The notes under the pieces are model-generated. The model made no database searches, was not told the origin of the DNA, and saw nothing but the letters and a program-made list of their open reading frames with translations. A program made the translations under genes and the position numbers. Shown here piece by piece: positions 25,412 through 34,800 of a stretch of DNA of 64,000 nt (its first letter is position 1; the number at the start of each line of letters is the position of its first letter). This DNA comes from Desulfoluna butyratoxydans (GTDB taxonomy: Bacteria; Desulfobacterota; Desulfobacteria; Desulfobacterales; Desulfolunaceae). The stretch is from the NCBI RefSeq assembly GCF_900699765.1, contig NZ_CAADHO010000003.1, positions 372,001 to 436,000 of the forward strand, given 5' to 3'.

Positions 25412-26209
25412 ATGGACGACAGCCACCCCAGAGAAGACCGAAATTTTGACGACCTGGCCGATCGCTTTGCAAAGAACATCTACGGCACCACCAAAGGGCG
25501 CATTCGCCTGGCCCTGCTCACCGAAGACCTGCAGGAGAACCTGCCCGGCCTGTACGAAGGAGACCGGCCCCTGGAGATTCTGGATGCGGGGTGCGGCATG
25601 GCCCAGATGGGTTGCGAGCTGGCTGCAAAGGGGCATCGGGTGCATTTTTGTGATCTGTCTGAGCGGATGCTGGATCTTGCGGGCACCATGGCCTCGGAGG
25701 CAGGGGTGACCGAGCGTTGCTCTTTTCACCACGGGCCGTTTCAGGCGTTTATCAACGGAAAAAAAGGGGCCTTTGATGTGATTCTCTTCCATGCCGTCCT
25801 GGAGTGGCTGGTGGAGCCCAGGGCCTCCCTGGAAACCCTGGTGGGATCCCTGGCGCCGGGGGGCTCCCTTTCCCTGATGTTTTACAACGTCAACTGCCTT
25901 ATCCATCGCAACGCCATTCTCGGCAACTTTCGCAAGGTGATGTCCGGGGAGTTCGGCGGATTTTCCAGGAGCTTTACCCCCCTTCATCCCCTGGACCCTT
26001 CAGAGGTGGAGACGTGGGTGGCCGGGATGGGGCTTACCGTGCTTCGGAAAACCGGGGTACGGGTGTTCACTGAATACATGCGAAAGGATGTCCTGAAGGA
26101 CCGGAGCTATGAGGATACCCTGGAGGTGGAACGGGCTCACTGCCGCAAAGAGCCCTTTGCCTCCATGGGACGCTATGTGCATCTGCTTTGTCGCAAAGAG
26201 ATGGAATAA
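25412..26209 (+). CDS. cmoM: tRNA 5-carboxymethoxyuridine methyltransferase
   Basis: The 265-residue protein follows E. coli CmoM (SmtA) closely along its length: DRNFDDLADRFAKNIYGTTK at the N-terminus, SAM-binding ILDAGCGMAQMG, LFHAVLEW, GGSLSLMFYN, KTGVRVF and the C-terminal CRKEPFASMGRYVHLLCRK. CmoM uses SAM to methylate cmo5U to mcmo5U at the wobble position of certain tRNAs. cmoA and cmoB are not in the window, so they must lie elsewhere if the pathway is complete. It forms a single-gene unit with the terminator at 26353. Confidence 0.93.
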   Translation: MDDSHPREDRNFDDLADRFAKNIYGTTKGRIRLALLTEDLQENLPGLYEGDRPLEILDAGCGMAQMGCELAAKGHRVHFCDLSERMLDLAGTMASEAGVTERCSFHHGPFQAFINGKKGAFDVILFHAVLEWLVEPRASLETLVGSLAPGGSLSLMFYNVNCLIHRNAILGNFRKVMSGEFGGFSRSFTPLHPLDPSEVETWVAGMGLTVLRKTGVRVFTEYMRKDVLKDRSYEDTLEVERAHCRKEPFASMGRYVHLLCRKEME

Positions 26210-26240
26210 AGGAACGACACGCATCATCTCCGGCGCAAGA

Positions 26241-26314
26241 TGGGGCACCTTGAAACCCTGTGGCGAATGCACGGCGGCCGCCATCACACACATGTTTTCG
26301 GCGTACTGGCGTGG
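26241..26314. repeat. Dispersed repeat R4, copy 1
   Basis: GGGGCACCTTGAAACCCTG and TGGCGAATGCA are shared with 47735-47809, and similarity continues weakly to CATGTTTTCGG...GGCGTGG. I estimate roughly three-quarters identity by eye. It lies in a non-coding gap in both places. Confidence 0.65.
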
Positions 26315-26352
26315 CCTCTGGCATCGGGTCAACGATTTCGTCGGTGGGCATA

Positions 26353-26380
26353 AAAAAACCGGCCCAACGGTCGGTTTTTT
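26353..26380. terminator. Bidirectional terminator
   Basis: AAAAAACCGGCC, loop CAAC, then GGTCGGTTTTTT form a 12-bp stem with one G-U pair and U-tracts in both directions. It ends cmoM and can also end the GGDEF transcript. Confidence 0.88.
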
Positions 26381-26408
26381 CTGGCATCCATTCTGTTTTT
26401 GGCTAAAA

Positions 26409-26527
26409 TTCCCTATTCCCTATTCCCTATTCCCTATTCCCTATTCCCTATTCCCTATTCCCTATTCCCTATTCCCTATTCCCTATTCCCTATTCCCTAT
26501 TCCCTATTCCCTATTCCCTATTCCCTG
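26409..26527. repeat. Heptanucleotide tandem repeat (TTCCCTA)16 TTCCCTG
   Basis: Seventeen head-to-tail 7-base units, sixteen identical and the last with one change. On the minus strand the unit is TAGGGAA. The last codons and TAG stop of the GGDEF gene lie in the first unit that its transcript enters. Such arrays are prone to slippage, so copy number probably differs between isolates. Confidence 0.97.
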
Positions 26528-27510
26528 TTTTCTTCTTTGAACCGCTTCTTGTCTTCAAACATGAGGGCATCGGATTCCAAAAGCAGGGAGTCGATGGTGT
26601 AAGGCTCTGAAGGCGTACAGGTCCGGGTCCCGAAGCAGAAGGAGGGGGCCGTGATGTCGGGGTCGCCTTCCAGGATGGATTCAAAGGAGCGTCGGATCCG
26701 ATTAACCAGCATGTCGGTTTCCGGCAGGCTTTTCTGGAGGGCGAGGAGCACGAACTCGTCGCCTCCCATGCGGGCTGCGCAGTCTTCGATGCGGGTGGCC
26801 TCCATGAGGGCCCGGGCAAAAGCCCGGATCAGGCGATCGCCAGCCTGGTGTCCGGCGGTGTCGTTGATGTTTTTGAGGCCGTTGAGGTCAAAGAAGGTCA
26901 TGGCAATGGAGAAATCGTTGCGGCGTGCCAGCTGGACCATTTTGCGGGCAAGGTCCATGAATCCGCGGCGGTTGTTGAGCTGGGTCAGCTCGTCTTTCAG
27001 GCTCAGCTCATGGAGTTTTCGGGCGGTGACCAGCTGGCTGAGGTCTCCGTCGATGACATGTTTCAGCTGGTGCATGAGCTCGATATACTCATCGGGGAGG
27101 TCCGTCTCCTCGGTATCCATGGTGCAGAGGGTACCGAAAACCGTGCCGTCGGGCCACTGGATGGGAACTCCGAGATAGGATTTGAACCCATACTCTGTGT
27201 ATTCCGGGTTGTCATCCCAGCGGTCTTCGTGGTCGGCGTTTTTGACGTACAGGGCTTTGTTCCGGGTGATGACATGGCGGCAGTAGATGTTGGCGTCCTG
27301 TGGCACGGCATCACCGGGCTTCAGGGGATTTTCGGGACCCTTGTCCGCCAGCAGGGTTTCCATGCCCGCTTCATTGGCTTGGATCAACCACGCACCGGGG
27401 GCTTTGTAGATGACGGCGATGAGGTCCACGAGGCGCTGCCACTTATCCAGGGGGATCTCCGGGGGCATGTGCTGAAAAAACGACGGCTGATCAAAGGGGG
27501 ACTTGGGCAT
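26518..27510 (-). CDS. GAF-GGDEF diguanylate cyclase
   Basis: The 330-residue soluble protein has an N-terminal GAF sensor domain (about 20-165, with FKSYLGVPIQWPDGTVFGTL typical of the GAF core). The GGDEF domain spans about 170-325. The catalytic motif is intact (MGGDEF), and RIED precedes it by five residues, matching the RxxD inhibitory c-di-GMP site. The enzyme should make c-di-GMP from GTP in response to a small ligand or redox state sensed by GAF. The reading frame ends ENRE-stop, where the stop is supplied by the heptamer repeat. A separate promoter is expected in the 228-base gap after the MoaD-like gene. Confidence 0.92.
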   Translation of the reverse strand: MPKSPFDQPSFFQHMPPEIPLDKWQRLVDLIAVIYKAPGAWLIQANEAGMETLLADKGPENPLKPGDAVPQDANIYCRHVITRNKALYVKNADHEDRWDDNPEYTEYGFKSYLGVPIQWPDGTVFGTLCTMDTEETDLPDEYIELMHQLKHVIDGDLSQLVTARKLHELSLKDELTQLNNRRGFMDLARKMVQLARRNDFSIAMTFFDLNGLKNINDTAGHQAGDRLIRAFARALMEATRIEDCAARMGGDEFVLLALQKSLPETDMLVNRIRRSFESILEGDPDITAPSFCFGTRTCTPSEPYTIDSLLLESDALMFEDKKRFKEENRE

Positions 27511-27738
27511 AACAGAATCTCCGGGTGCGGGGTCAAACGGACGTTGCTGAAAAGAGCATACCGACTCAGGGCAGTATACCCCATTTTTACGGAGACGTAT
27601 AAGCCTTCACGCAAAAATGATGGGATCAAACAGAGGGCGGGGGTGTGCATTGCCCTGATATCAAGAGCGAAACAGGCAGGATGCCCTCCGCAGACGTAAC
27701 CAAAGAGAAGCCGCTCCCCTTGGGCATGTCTGGTGGGC

Positions 27739-27972
27739 TTATCCGCCCCCCACCGGGGGGAAGATGCCAAGCCGGTCTCCGGCGCAGAGTTCCCGGTCCC
27801 GGTCCGCGTGCCTGCCGTTGACAAAGATCAGCCGGACCTGCTCTTCCGGGAGTTTCAGGAGCTCAATGACATCGGCCACCGTGGTGTTGTCCGGCACTTC
27901 CAGGGTGCCGTCTTCACAGGTGCCCTTCAGGTAAGGCCGGAGCGTGGCGAAGAGTTTGAGTTCAAGTTTCAT
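27739..27972 (-). CDS. MoaD/ThiS-family sulfur carrier, AOR-linked
   Basis: The 77-residue ubiquitin-like protein has strands MKLELKLFATLRPYL and VRLIFVNGRHAD and ends FPPVGGG, the double-Gly tail that is adenylated or thiocarboxylated in MoaD. It lies 101 bases downstream of the aldehyde:ferredoxin oxidoreductase gene, a frequent pairing in anaerobes where it is thought to help make the tungsto-pterin cofactor. In-frame starts at 28002 and 28017 also exist; 27972 gives the family-typical N-terminus, although its ribosome-binding site is weak. It ends with three glycines rather than exactly two, so trimming may be needed. Confidence 0.82.
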   Translation of the reverse strand: MKLELKLFATLRPYLKGTCEDGTLEVPDNTTVADVIELLKLPEEQVRLIFVNGRHADRDRELCAGDRLGIFPPVGGG

Positions 27973-28017
27973 GGGCTCATCGTGTCTGTGGTGTGGTTTC
28001 ATGGGACCCTGACACAA

Positions 28018-28051
28018 AGAGCCGCGCCTTATGAATGAAGGACGCGGCTCT
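28018..28051 (-). terminator. Hairpin between AOR and moaD-like genes
   Basis: AGAGCCGCG and CGCGGCTCT form a 9-bp stem, extended by partial CCTT/AAGG pairing after a one-base bulge. It is followed on the minus strand by TTTGTGTC. It could partly terminate AOR transcription and lower expression of the downstream carrier gene. Confidence 0.6.
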
Positions 28052-28073
28052 CCGGTTGTCAGGGGTGCCTCGG

Positions 28074-29804
28074 CTACCCGAAGGAGAGGGTTCCGTCGAG
28101 TTCGTCGTCGGTGAAGTCCCAGGTCACGTTGTGGGGCTCCAGGTTCTCCTTGAACATGGCGGGCAGGCGATCATCGTGCTTGGTGAATCCAGCGGCACGG
28201 TTGAAGGCTTTTTCCGTCTCCAGGGTGTTGATGCCGATGGCCAGCACGTCGTCGGCAGTCAGGTTGGTGTCGTAGCGTGCGTTGATCATGTCCACGATCA
28301 TGCCGAATCCCTCTTCGCTGTCCAGAACGGGGAAGGCCACAAAGATGCAGAGGCCTGCGGCGTCCAGAACGGCGGTTGCCACCTGGAGGTTTTTGGACAC
28401 GTCGATGTTGCCCTCTTTTTTCAGGGCGTCCACGTCTCCGCCAACCTTGAGGATGTTCTGGCAGACACCGTAGCCTGCGGTGTGGTCGGCTCCCATGGGG
28501 GTGGTGGCGTAGGTGACGCCCACCCCTTTGACGGCACGGGGGTCGTAGGCGGGCAGGGCCTGTTTCTTGACCACGGGAATGCGGTCCACGCCCAGTGCCT
28601 GACCGGTGAAGGCTGCGCCGTTGCCGATGATCTTGCCAACGGGATCGCCGGTTTTCACCTTGTTGAGAAGGTCAATGGCCGCGGCCTTGTCTCCCCATTC
28701 AATGAGGCCGCCCTCCATGGCCATGCCGATGGCCACACCCGCGTCAATGGTGTCCAGGCCGATGTCGTCGCAGAGGCGGTCCATCTCGGCGATGGCGTCC
28801 AGGTCGTCGATGAGGCAGTGGGCGCCGAAGGCCCATACGGTTTCATACTCGAACCCGGAGGTGAGGTAGTCCCCGTTCTTGTCGTGGTAGGCCTGGGAGC
28901 ACTTGATGACGCAGCCCGGATGGCAGCCTTCCTTGATGATGCCGCCGCGTTTTTCGATGAGCTCTGCCATCATCTCGCCGCTGATTTTGTCCGCCTTGTC
29001 AAACCGGCCGCTTCGGAAGTTCTTGGTGGGCATGGCCCCGGCTTCATTGACCACGTTGACAAGAATGGCGGTGCCGAACCCGGGAAGGCCTTCACCTGAG
29101 ACGGGGTGGCTGGTGAGGAGCTTGGCCCATTTTTTCGCCACCTCGGAGAAGGCCTCCTTGTTGGCGGGCTTTACGCGCTCGCAGCCGGTATCGTCGATGA
29201 CCATGGCCTTGATCTTTTTCGATCCCATCACAGCGCCGAGGCCTCCGCGCCCTGCGGCACGTCCGGGGTTGCCCTTGGGGTCGGCAAGCTGGATGGAGGC
29301 GCCGGTGAGGCGCTGTTCCCCGGCCGGGCCGATGCAGGCCACGCCCACCTTCTCGCCGAACCGCTGCCAGAGGGTGGTGATCACCTCGGAGTTGGTCATG
29401 CCCACCAGATCATCGGCGGGGAGAAAAGAGACCCCCTCTTTGGTGATATGGATCAGGCTGTAGTCCGCTTCCTCGGGTTTGTCCTCAATGACAATGGCCT
29501 GAATGCCCATGCGGGCCAGTTTCTGGGACACCAGTCCGCCGGCGTTGCTCTCTTTGATTCCGCCGGTGAGCGGAGACTTGGAGCCCACGGACAGCCTGCC
29601 GGAGTTGGCGGCGGTGGTGCCTGAGAGCAGGCCGGGTGCGATAACGATTTTGTTGTCGGCACTCAAGGGGTGGCACGTCGGCGGGACCTCGTCCATGACC
29701 ATGCGGGACGTCAGGGCACGCCCCCCCAGGAGGGCATACCGGTCGTCCGGGTCGGAATAGGAAAATTCTTTCCTCTTGGTGTCGATTCTGAGAATTTTGT
29801 TCAT
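28074..29804 (-). CDS. Tungsten-type aldehyde:ferredoxin oxidoreductase
   Basis: The 576-residue protein belongs to the AOR family, which oxidises aldehydes to acids (or reduces acids) with ferredoxin, using a tungsto-bispterin and a [4Fe-4S] cluster. Pterin-binding segments (TAANSGRLSVGSKSPLTGG, PGRAAGRGGLGAVMGSKKIK) and the ligand region GCHPGCVIKCS are present. The cysteine spacing is C-x3-C-x3-C rather than the C-x2-C-x3-C of Pyrococcus AOR, as in a subgroup with CxPGCVIRCS that I recall from other anaerobes. A late Cys in AAGLCIFVAF fits the fourth cluster ligand. GGAGAGG precedes the ATG at 29804. Its MoaD-like partner follows. Confidence 0.92.
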   Translation of the reverse strand: MNKILRIDTKRKEFSYSDPDDRYALLGGRALTSRMVMDEVPPTCHPLSADNKIVIAPGLLSGTTAANSGRLSVGSKSPLTGGIKESNAGGLVSQKLARMGIQAIVIEDKPEEADYSLIHITKEGVSFLPADDLVGMTNSEVITTLWQRFGEKVGVACIGPAGEQRLTGASIQLADPKGNPGRAAGRGGLGAVMGSKKIKAMVIDDTGCERVKPANKEAFSEVAKKWAKLLTSHPVSGEGLPGFGTAILVNVVNEAGAMPTKNFRSGRFDKADKISGEMMAELIEKRGGIIKEGCHPGCVIKCSQAYHDKNGDYLTSGFEYETVWAFGAHCLIDDLDAIAEMDRLCDDIGLDTIDAGVAIGMAMEGGLIEWGDKAAAIDLLNKVKTGDPVGKIIGNGAAFTGQALGVDRIPVVKKQALPAYDPRAVKGVGVTYATTPMGADHTAGYGVCQNILKVGGDVDALKKEGNIDVSKNLQVATAVLDAAGLCIFVAFPVLDSEEGFGMIVDMINARYDTNLTADDVLAIGINTLETEKAFNRAAGFTKHDDRLPAMFKENLEPHNVTWDFTDDELDGTLSFG

Positions 29805-30255
29805 GATGCGTTCCTCTCCAAAGTAAAACACAATGAAAAAAATGATGAAATTATCATCTCTTCATGCATACCACAGCCGGAACACGGGATAAATAACAAA
29901 AACCTAATCTGCTTGATTTTAAACGGTATTTGTGTGTATTGTCTGGAATGACAGCGGCTTGACACCCAGGGTTTGACCGGGTGCCTGAAAAGGAAAAAAC
30001 GGGCTGTGCTCTCACAGGGAAGAGCATGCTCGCAATGAGACTTTCGATTCCTGAATTTGTGAATCGTTGTAACGTCTCGGGAAGAAACGGGATCCCGGAG
30101 GTTGCGGCGGAGCATCTGCCTGCCCGTAAAGGGGCGGACTCCTCCGGATGAGGCATTCGGTTCGTTCCTGCCTGGACGTGGCCCGGCCCGCGTTCGTGGC
30201 TTTTTTTTCTTTGTTAACCGGGTATTGCCGGTCGGGTGCCCATGGGAGATGTGCC
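29805..30255. other. Divergent intergenic region, no gene seen
   Basis: These 451 bases lie between AOR (-) and the MFS transporter (+). The AOR side is AT-rich, with the imperfect palindrome GATGAAATTATCATC near 29843. No clear promoter or gene is seen. Confidence 0.45.
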
Positions 30256-31617
30256 ATGCATGATGCACCGGTCAGGTCGCCATTCTCCGTTGGAAACGTC
30301 CGTCTATTTATCGCCTTTCGCGTTTTTTTTACCGCCCGCTTTTACTACCCCGTGTTTTCCATTCTATTCCTTGACTTCGGCCTTACCGTTTCACAGTTTG
30401 CCCTGCTCAACGCCGTGTGGGCCGCCGTCATCGTGGTGGCGGAGGTGCCCTCCGGGGCCCTTGCCGACACCCTCGGCCGCAAGCGCCTGCTGGTGGCCAC
30501 CGGGGCCATGATGGTGGTGGAACTTTTTCTCCTGTGCGTTGCCCCCATCCGCGGCGGAGGGCTCCTCTTTTCTCTTTTTCTGGTGAACCGGGTCCTGAGC
30601 GGGCTGGCCGAGGCATCGGCCAGCGGAGCAGACGAAGCCCTGGCCTATGACGCCCTGAAGCGCGAGGGGATGGAAGAGGCCTGGGGGCGTGTGCTTGAGG
30701 TCCAGATGCGGGTGCAGTCCGTTGCCTTTGTGGTGGCCATGGTCTTAGGCGGCCTGGTGTACGACCCGGAGGTGATGGGGCGGGTTTTCTCTTTTCTGGG
30801 CCTTGGGATCTCCGTGACCCAGGACCTGACCCTGCGCATTCCTTTGGTGCTGACCTTTGGTTTCGGGCTCCTGACCCTGGGATGCGCCCTGGCCATGACC
30901 GAGCCGGCCGACCCGGATCATACAGAGCAGCCCTCCACGGCGGAGGCCTTTGCAAAGACCCTTTCAGCCGGGCGCTGGATCCTGACCACCTCCTTTGCCC
31001 TTAAGGTGATCCTGGCAGGCCTGATCTTCGACGGGGTGATGCGCATGGTGATCACCCTGGCAAGTCAGTACTACCGGGTTATTGGCATCCCCGAGGCAAG
31101 TTTTGGCCTCATCGGTGCCCTGGTGGCGGCCCTGGGCATCGTGGTGCCGAAGATCTCCCGCCACATGGCCGAGACCCGGTCGCCGCGTTTCAACCTGATG
31201 GTCCTGGGGGGCCTTACCCTTGCCAGCCTGGTCTGGATGAGCTTTTTCCCCCTGTACCTGGGGCTTGCCCCCGCCCTGGTTCTCTTCGGGGCCATGAGCA
31301 TGGTGGCCTTTTTTGTCAGCCATTACCTGAACCGTCTGGCCCCATCCGAAACCCGGGCCACGGTGCTCAGCTTCAAGGGGCTGGCATACAACCTCTCCTA
31401 CGGTTTTCTGGGCCTTTTTTACGCCGTGATCGTCGCCATGGAGCGGCGCTCCCTTCTCTCCGTCACCCCCGGTCTTTCCGGACAGGGCCTCCAGGATCGC
31501 CTCTTTATGGACACCTTCTTCGTGTTTCCCTTTACCTTTGTCCTCCTCATGGTTTTTTTCCTTCTTTTTGCCATTGTTAAAAAAGACAAAAATGATCACC
31601 AGGGTGTGATGTCATGA
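30256..31617 (+). CDS. Major facilitator superfamily transporter
   Basis: The 453-residue protein has about twelve hydrophobic segments. The MFS loop 2-3 signature is seen as GALADTLGRKRLLVATG, preceded by VPS. A mid-protein hydrophilic loop (EPADPDHTEQPSTAEAF) separates the two six-helix halves. GGAG precedes the ATG at 30256. The frame is open to 30148, but that stretch lacks a site and hydrophobic pattern. The substrate is unknown. It is divergent from AOR and probably monocistronic. Confidence 0.85.
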   Translation: MHDAPVRSPFSVGNVRLFIAFRVFFTARFYYPVFSILFLDFGLTVSQFALLNAVWAAVIVVAEVPSGALADTLGRKRLLVATGAMMVVELFLLCVAPIRGGGLLFSLFLVNRVLSGLAEASASGADEALAYDALKREGMEEAWGRVLEVQMRVQSVAFVVAMVLGGLVYDPEVMGRVFSFLGLGISVTQDLTLRIPLVLTFGFGLLTLGCALAMTEPADPDHTEQPSTAEAFAKTLSAGRWILTTSFALKVILAGLIFDGVMRMVITLASQYYRVIGIPEASFGLIGALVAALGIVVPKISRHMAETRSPRFNLMVLGGLTLASLVWMSFFPLYLGLAPALVLFGAMSMVAFFVSHYLNRLAPSETRATVLSFKGLAYNLSYGFLGLFYAVIVAMERRSLLSVTPGLSGQGLQDRLFMDTFFVFPFTFVLLMVFFLLFAIVKKDKNDHQGVMS

Positions 31618-31723
31618 TCGATACACTGTTTTGATCAGATATCCTGATGACTCTTTTTTGGCGTTTTTTTAGCAAAAACTTAACCTTCTTTTAACTATGT
31701 TTTTTAAAGTGGTGATTTTATAA

Positions 31724-31834
31724 CCGGCATGGATATCAATGTGTCGCGGGGACGCCGTGTTGCGTGCCGGACTGCCTTGAGTATTTATGCTGTTAATCTT
31801 GTGATTTCCGGCCCACGTGATGTGGGCTTTTTTT
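31724..31834 (+). ncRNA. Candidate structured leader or small RNA with terminator
   Basis: CCGGCA (31724-31729) pairs with TGCCGG (31765-31770) around a 35-base inner region. A 40-base linker follows, then GCCCAC-GTGAT-GTGGGC (31811-31827) with seven T residues. The layout fits a short terminated RNA or an attenuator ahead of the autotransporter. It does not match any riboswitch consensus I know. Confidence 0.35.
31811..31834 (+). terminator. Terminator or attenuator hairpin
   Basis: A 6-bp GCCCAC/GTGGGC stem with a 5-base loop and seven T residues. It may end the MFS transcript (about 190 bases after its stop) or a leader RNA of the autotransporter. Confidence 0.7.
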
Positions 31835-31896
31835 GTGGAGCCGGGGTCTCCAGGGGGGCAGGTCGGGTGATTTGATTTTGATGAAAGGTGTGTGTT

Positions 31897-34800
31897 GTGA
31901 AAACGTTTCGATTGGATTGGATGTATGCGGGGCTCCTGGCCCTGGTGATGTGCGGACCGGTTTCGGCCGGGGCAGGGGAGGCGACGCCCGTTTCTCCTGT
32001 GGTGATTTCGGGAAAAGGAAACTCCGTGAAGGTGTATTACCCGACGGTATCGGGCGTCACCGTAAAGCTTAAGGCCGGTTCCGAGCTGGCCGTGACCGGG
32101 GAAGAGGAGGCGGTTTTTCTCGGTCACGATGCCACCGTGGCGCTTGAAGAAAGGTCAACATTAAGCCTTTCCACAGATTACGAGGGCAAGGCCCCCGTCC
32201 GCGCCATCAGCATCGACGGTGACGAGAAAGCGAGCACAAACAGCGTTACCCTGTCCAAAGGTGCGGTCATATCCGTGTCCACCACCAAGGCAAAGGAGAC
32301 ATCAGCTATTGATATCTTTGACACGGATAACGCCCATGTTGCCCTGGATGGGGCACGGGTCAAGGTGTCTGCCGAGGGCGGGGAGGTTTCTGGGGTCAAA
32401 CTGGAAAAGGTGGCCATGCCGGATACAGCGTCCCTGACCCTGAGCAATGGGGCCGGGATAGATGTATCCGGGGGGGCCGCTTTCGGAATTGAAAAAGGGG
32501 GAGACCCCGAGGGTGAGGCAAATGGTGCTCTGATAAGTCAAGCGACGCATGGGGAGGTAAGGCTTTCCGGTGGTTCGGACATAACGGTTTCGACCTCATC
32601 GTCCCTCAAGGATGCTGATGCGGGGAGCGATGGGGTGGAAATTACACGTACAGAGGCTGCAGAGGTGGCATTGAGCGGCATGTCCTCCATCAATGCCCAG
32701 GCCTTGTCCTCGGGTCTGAGCGGTTCTGCCTACATCAGCGGGGTGGATGCCGACCATATAAAGACCCTTTCCATCTCCCTGGACGACGCCTCAAAGATTT
32801 GTGGTACGGGCACAGCATCGCTGGAAAAGGGACATGCCGGGGTCTCCGGCATCGAGATTGACGAGGTGCAGGACATAGAGGTGGGGTTGGCGGGGCAGGC
32901 CCAGCTTCGTGCCGTGGCCACAGGACAGGAAGCTGTGGCAACCGCATTCCATTCCGTGAGCTCCGGTTGGGAGGGATCGGAAGACCCAATCCATGCAACC
33001 GTTGTATTGGCTGAAGGGGCTATGGTCGTAGGCGAAGCAGCCGGAGCGTACTCTCAGGCAGGCGGTGTCATCATGGAAGACAGCGACTTCGGGGTTGTCA
33101 GGGGCAACGGCGGAAGCCGTATCACCGCCAATGCTGCTGGGGCTCAGGTCAGGACATCTTCCAAAGAGGATGAGGGCATTCGCTGTGCTGCCGCTACCGT
33201 GGTGGGGATGCGAGGGGTCAAAAACGCGGCGGTTGCTTTTAGTAATACCACCCTCGTCGGTAACATGACCGCTGAAGTTCATCGTACCGATGCGGGAAAC
33301 ACCAGAGCTATCATAGGGCCCGGGGACAGAGGGATTTTGCCTGTGGGCATCGGTGTTGTGGGCTACACCCAGGCGGACATCCGCTTGAGGGACACCCAGG
33401 TGGTGTTGACAGCCGAGGCCACTGCAAGTGCTGCGAACGGTGAAAGCATGGCTGTCGTCGGTGACATAGAGCATATGGGGGTGCCTGTCAGCGGGGTATT
33501 GGTCATGGCTGAAGAGGAGAAAAAATTTATGCGTGCCGACGGTAAATTGTCGGCGACAACAAAGCTTGTTGAAAAGCAAACGGCGATTCACCTGACTCGG
33601 TCGAGTATCGACGTCACGGCCAGGGCTTCGGCAGAAAAGAGCCTGGCCTTGGCTTCGGGTATCACCCTGAAGGGACTTGCCGGAGAGAGTGAAGGCGATC
33701 CTGCCACCCTTGTGCTCACCGATTCCGGGGTAAATGTTGTAGCTGAGGCCCAAGGGCCCCGGACCAGGGACATGGGGCTGGAGAAGCCTTCGGCCGTGGC
33801 CTTGGGTGTTGCGACCGACGATTTGGCAGGAAAGACCTCCGTCATTTTGGACAACAGCATCATTACGGCCAATGCCGCGGGTGATATGGTCAGTGCCCTG
33901 GGAATTGCAGCCATGGACGGAGGGGAAGGCCATGGCCTGGATGTGACCCTCTCGCGGGGGAGCCAGATCAAGGCGGAGGTATCCCGGGGTATCGGGGGCT
34001 TTGCTGACGATGCCCCCAGATCTGCCGCCATTGCATTGGCTTCCGGATCCATTGCCGTGGACGAAACATCCTCTCTCCAGGGAGAGTGGGCGGTATTCAG
34101 GCAAGAGGCCACCGAGGAACTCCGAGACGGTACGCCCAGAAGGGCCGCACCCCTACTTGCATTGAACAACAAAGGTCTTGTCAAAGGGCGGTTGAGCGGC
34201 GTCGCCCTGGACAATGCTTCAACGGGCATCCTTCAGGCAGATTTTAACGCCACAGGGGATTTTTCTTACGCCTCATCAGGTGCGGATAACACCTTTTATT
34301 TCCAAACAGACTCAGCCAAGCTCACCAACGGCACCACCTTCCGTATTGTCCCTAACGAGGGGTTGGGTCTATCCAGGCCCGGTCAGACCCAGACCTATGC
34401 CCTGCTTGAGTCCGGAGCGCCCATTCAGGGAACCAAAGCGGCTTTGAATCTTGAGGCCAAAGGCAACTCTCCCTTGCTGGGCCTGAGCTGGGTCGATACC
34501 TCCAAGGATACTGAGCTGGTGGCTCAAATTCGTTTCTTGAGCCCCTCGGAAGCAGGCGTGTCGCGCAACGGGAGCGCTGCCTTTACCGCTGCCCTGGCTG
34601 ATATGCCCACTGCCTTTGTCCTGGGCACCGATCCCGAGGGATGGGCACCCAGCGTTAGCGGCGCCTTTCTTTCCGGCATGACCCAGACCGTGGGTGCTTC
34701 CCATACCAACATCGGCAACCGTCTGGGCGGGCTCATGGGCCTGAACAGCGGGGATGAAATCGTGGCTTCAGGGGGCCTGTGGTATAACGCCAGCTTTACC

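Larger units (their letters stand above)
26210..26517. other. Intergenic region with repeats and terminator
   Basis: These 308 bases between convergent genes hold an R4 repeat copy, a bidirectional terminator and most of a heptamer tandem repeat. No gene is seen. Confidence 0.75.
31618..31896. other. Intergenic region with possible structured leader
   Basis: These 279 bases hold a T-rich segment, then a GC-rich structured segment (31724-31834) ending in a terminator-like hairpin 63 bases upstream of the autotransporter start. Confidence 0.5.

Noticed and set aside
26409..26527. Possible CRISPR array
   Set aside because: The units are 7 bases in direct tandem with no spacers, so it is a simple tandem repeat.
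31724..31834. Cyclic-di-GMP (GEMM) riboswitch upstream of the autotransporter
   Set aside because: A GGGGACGC-like stretch is present, but the conserved GCAAACC segment and tetraloop receptor are missing.
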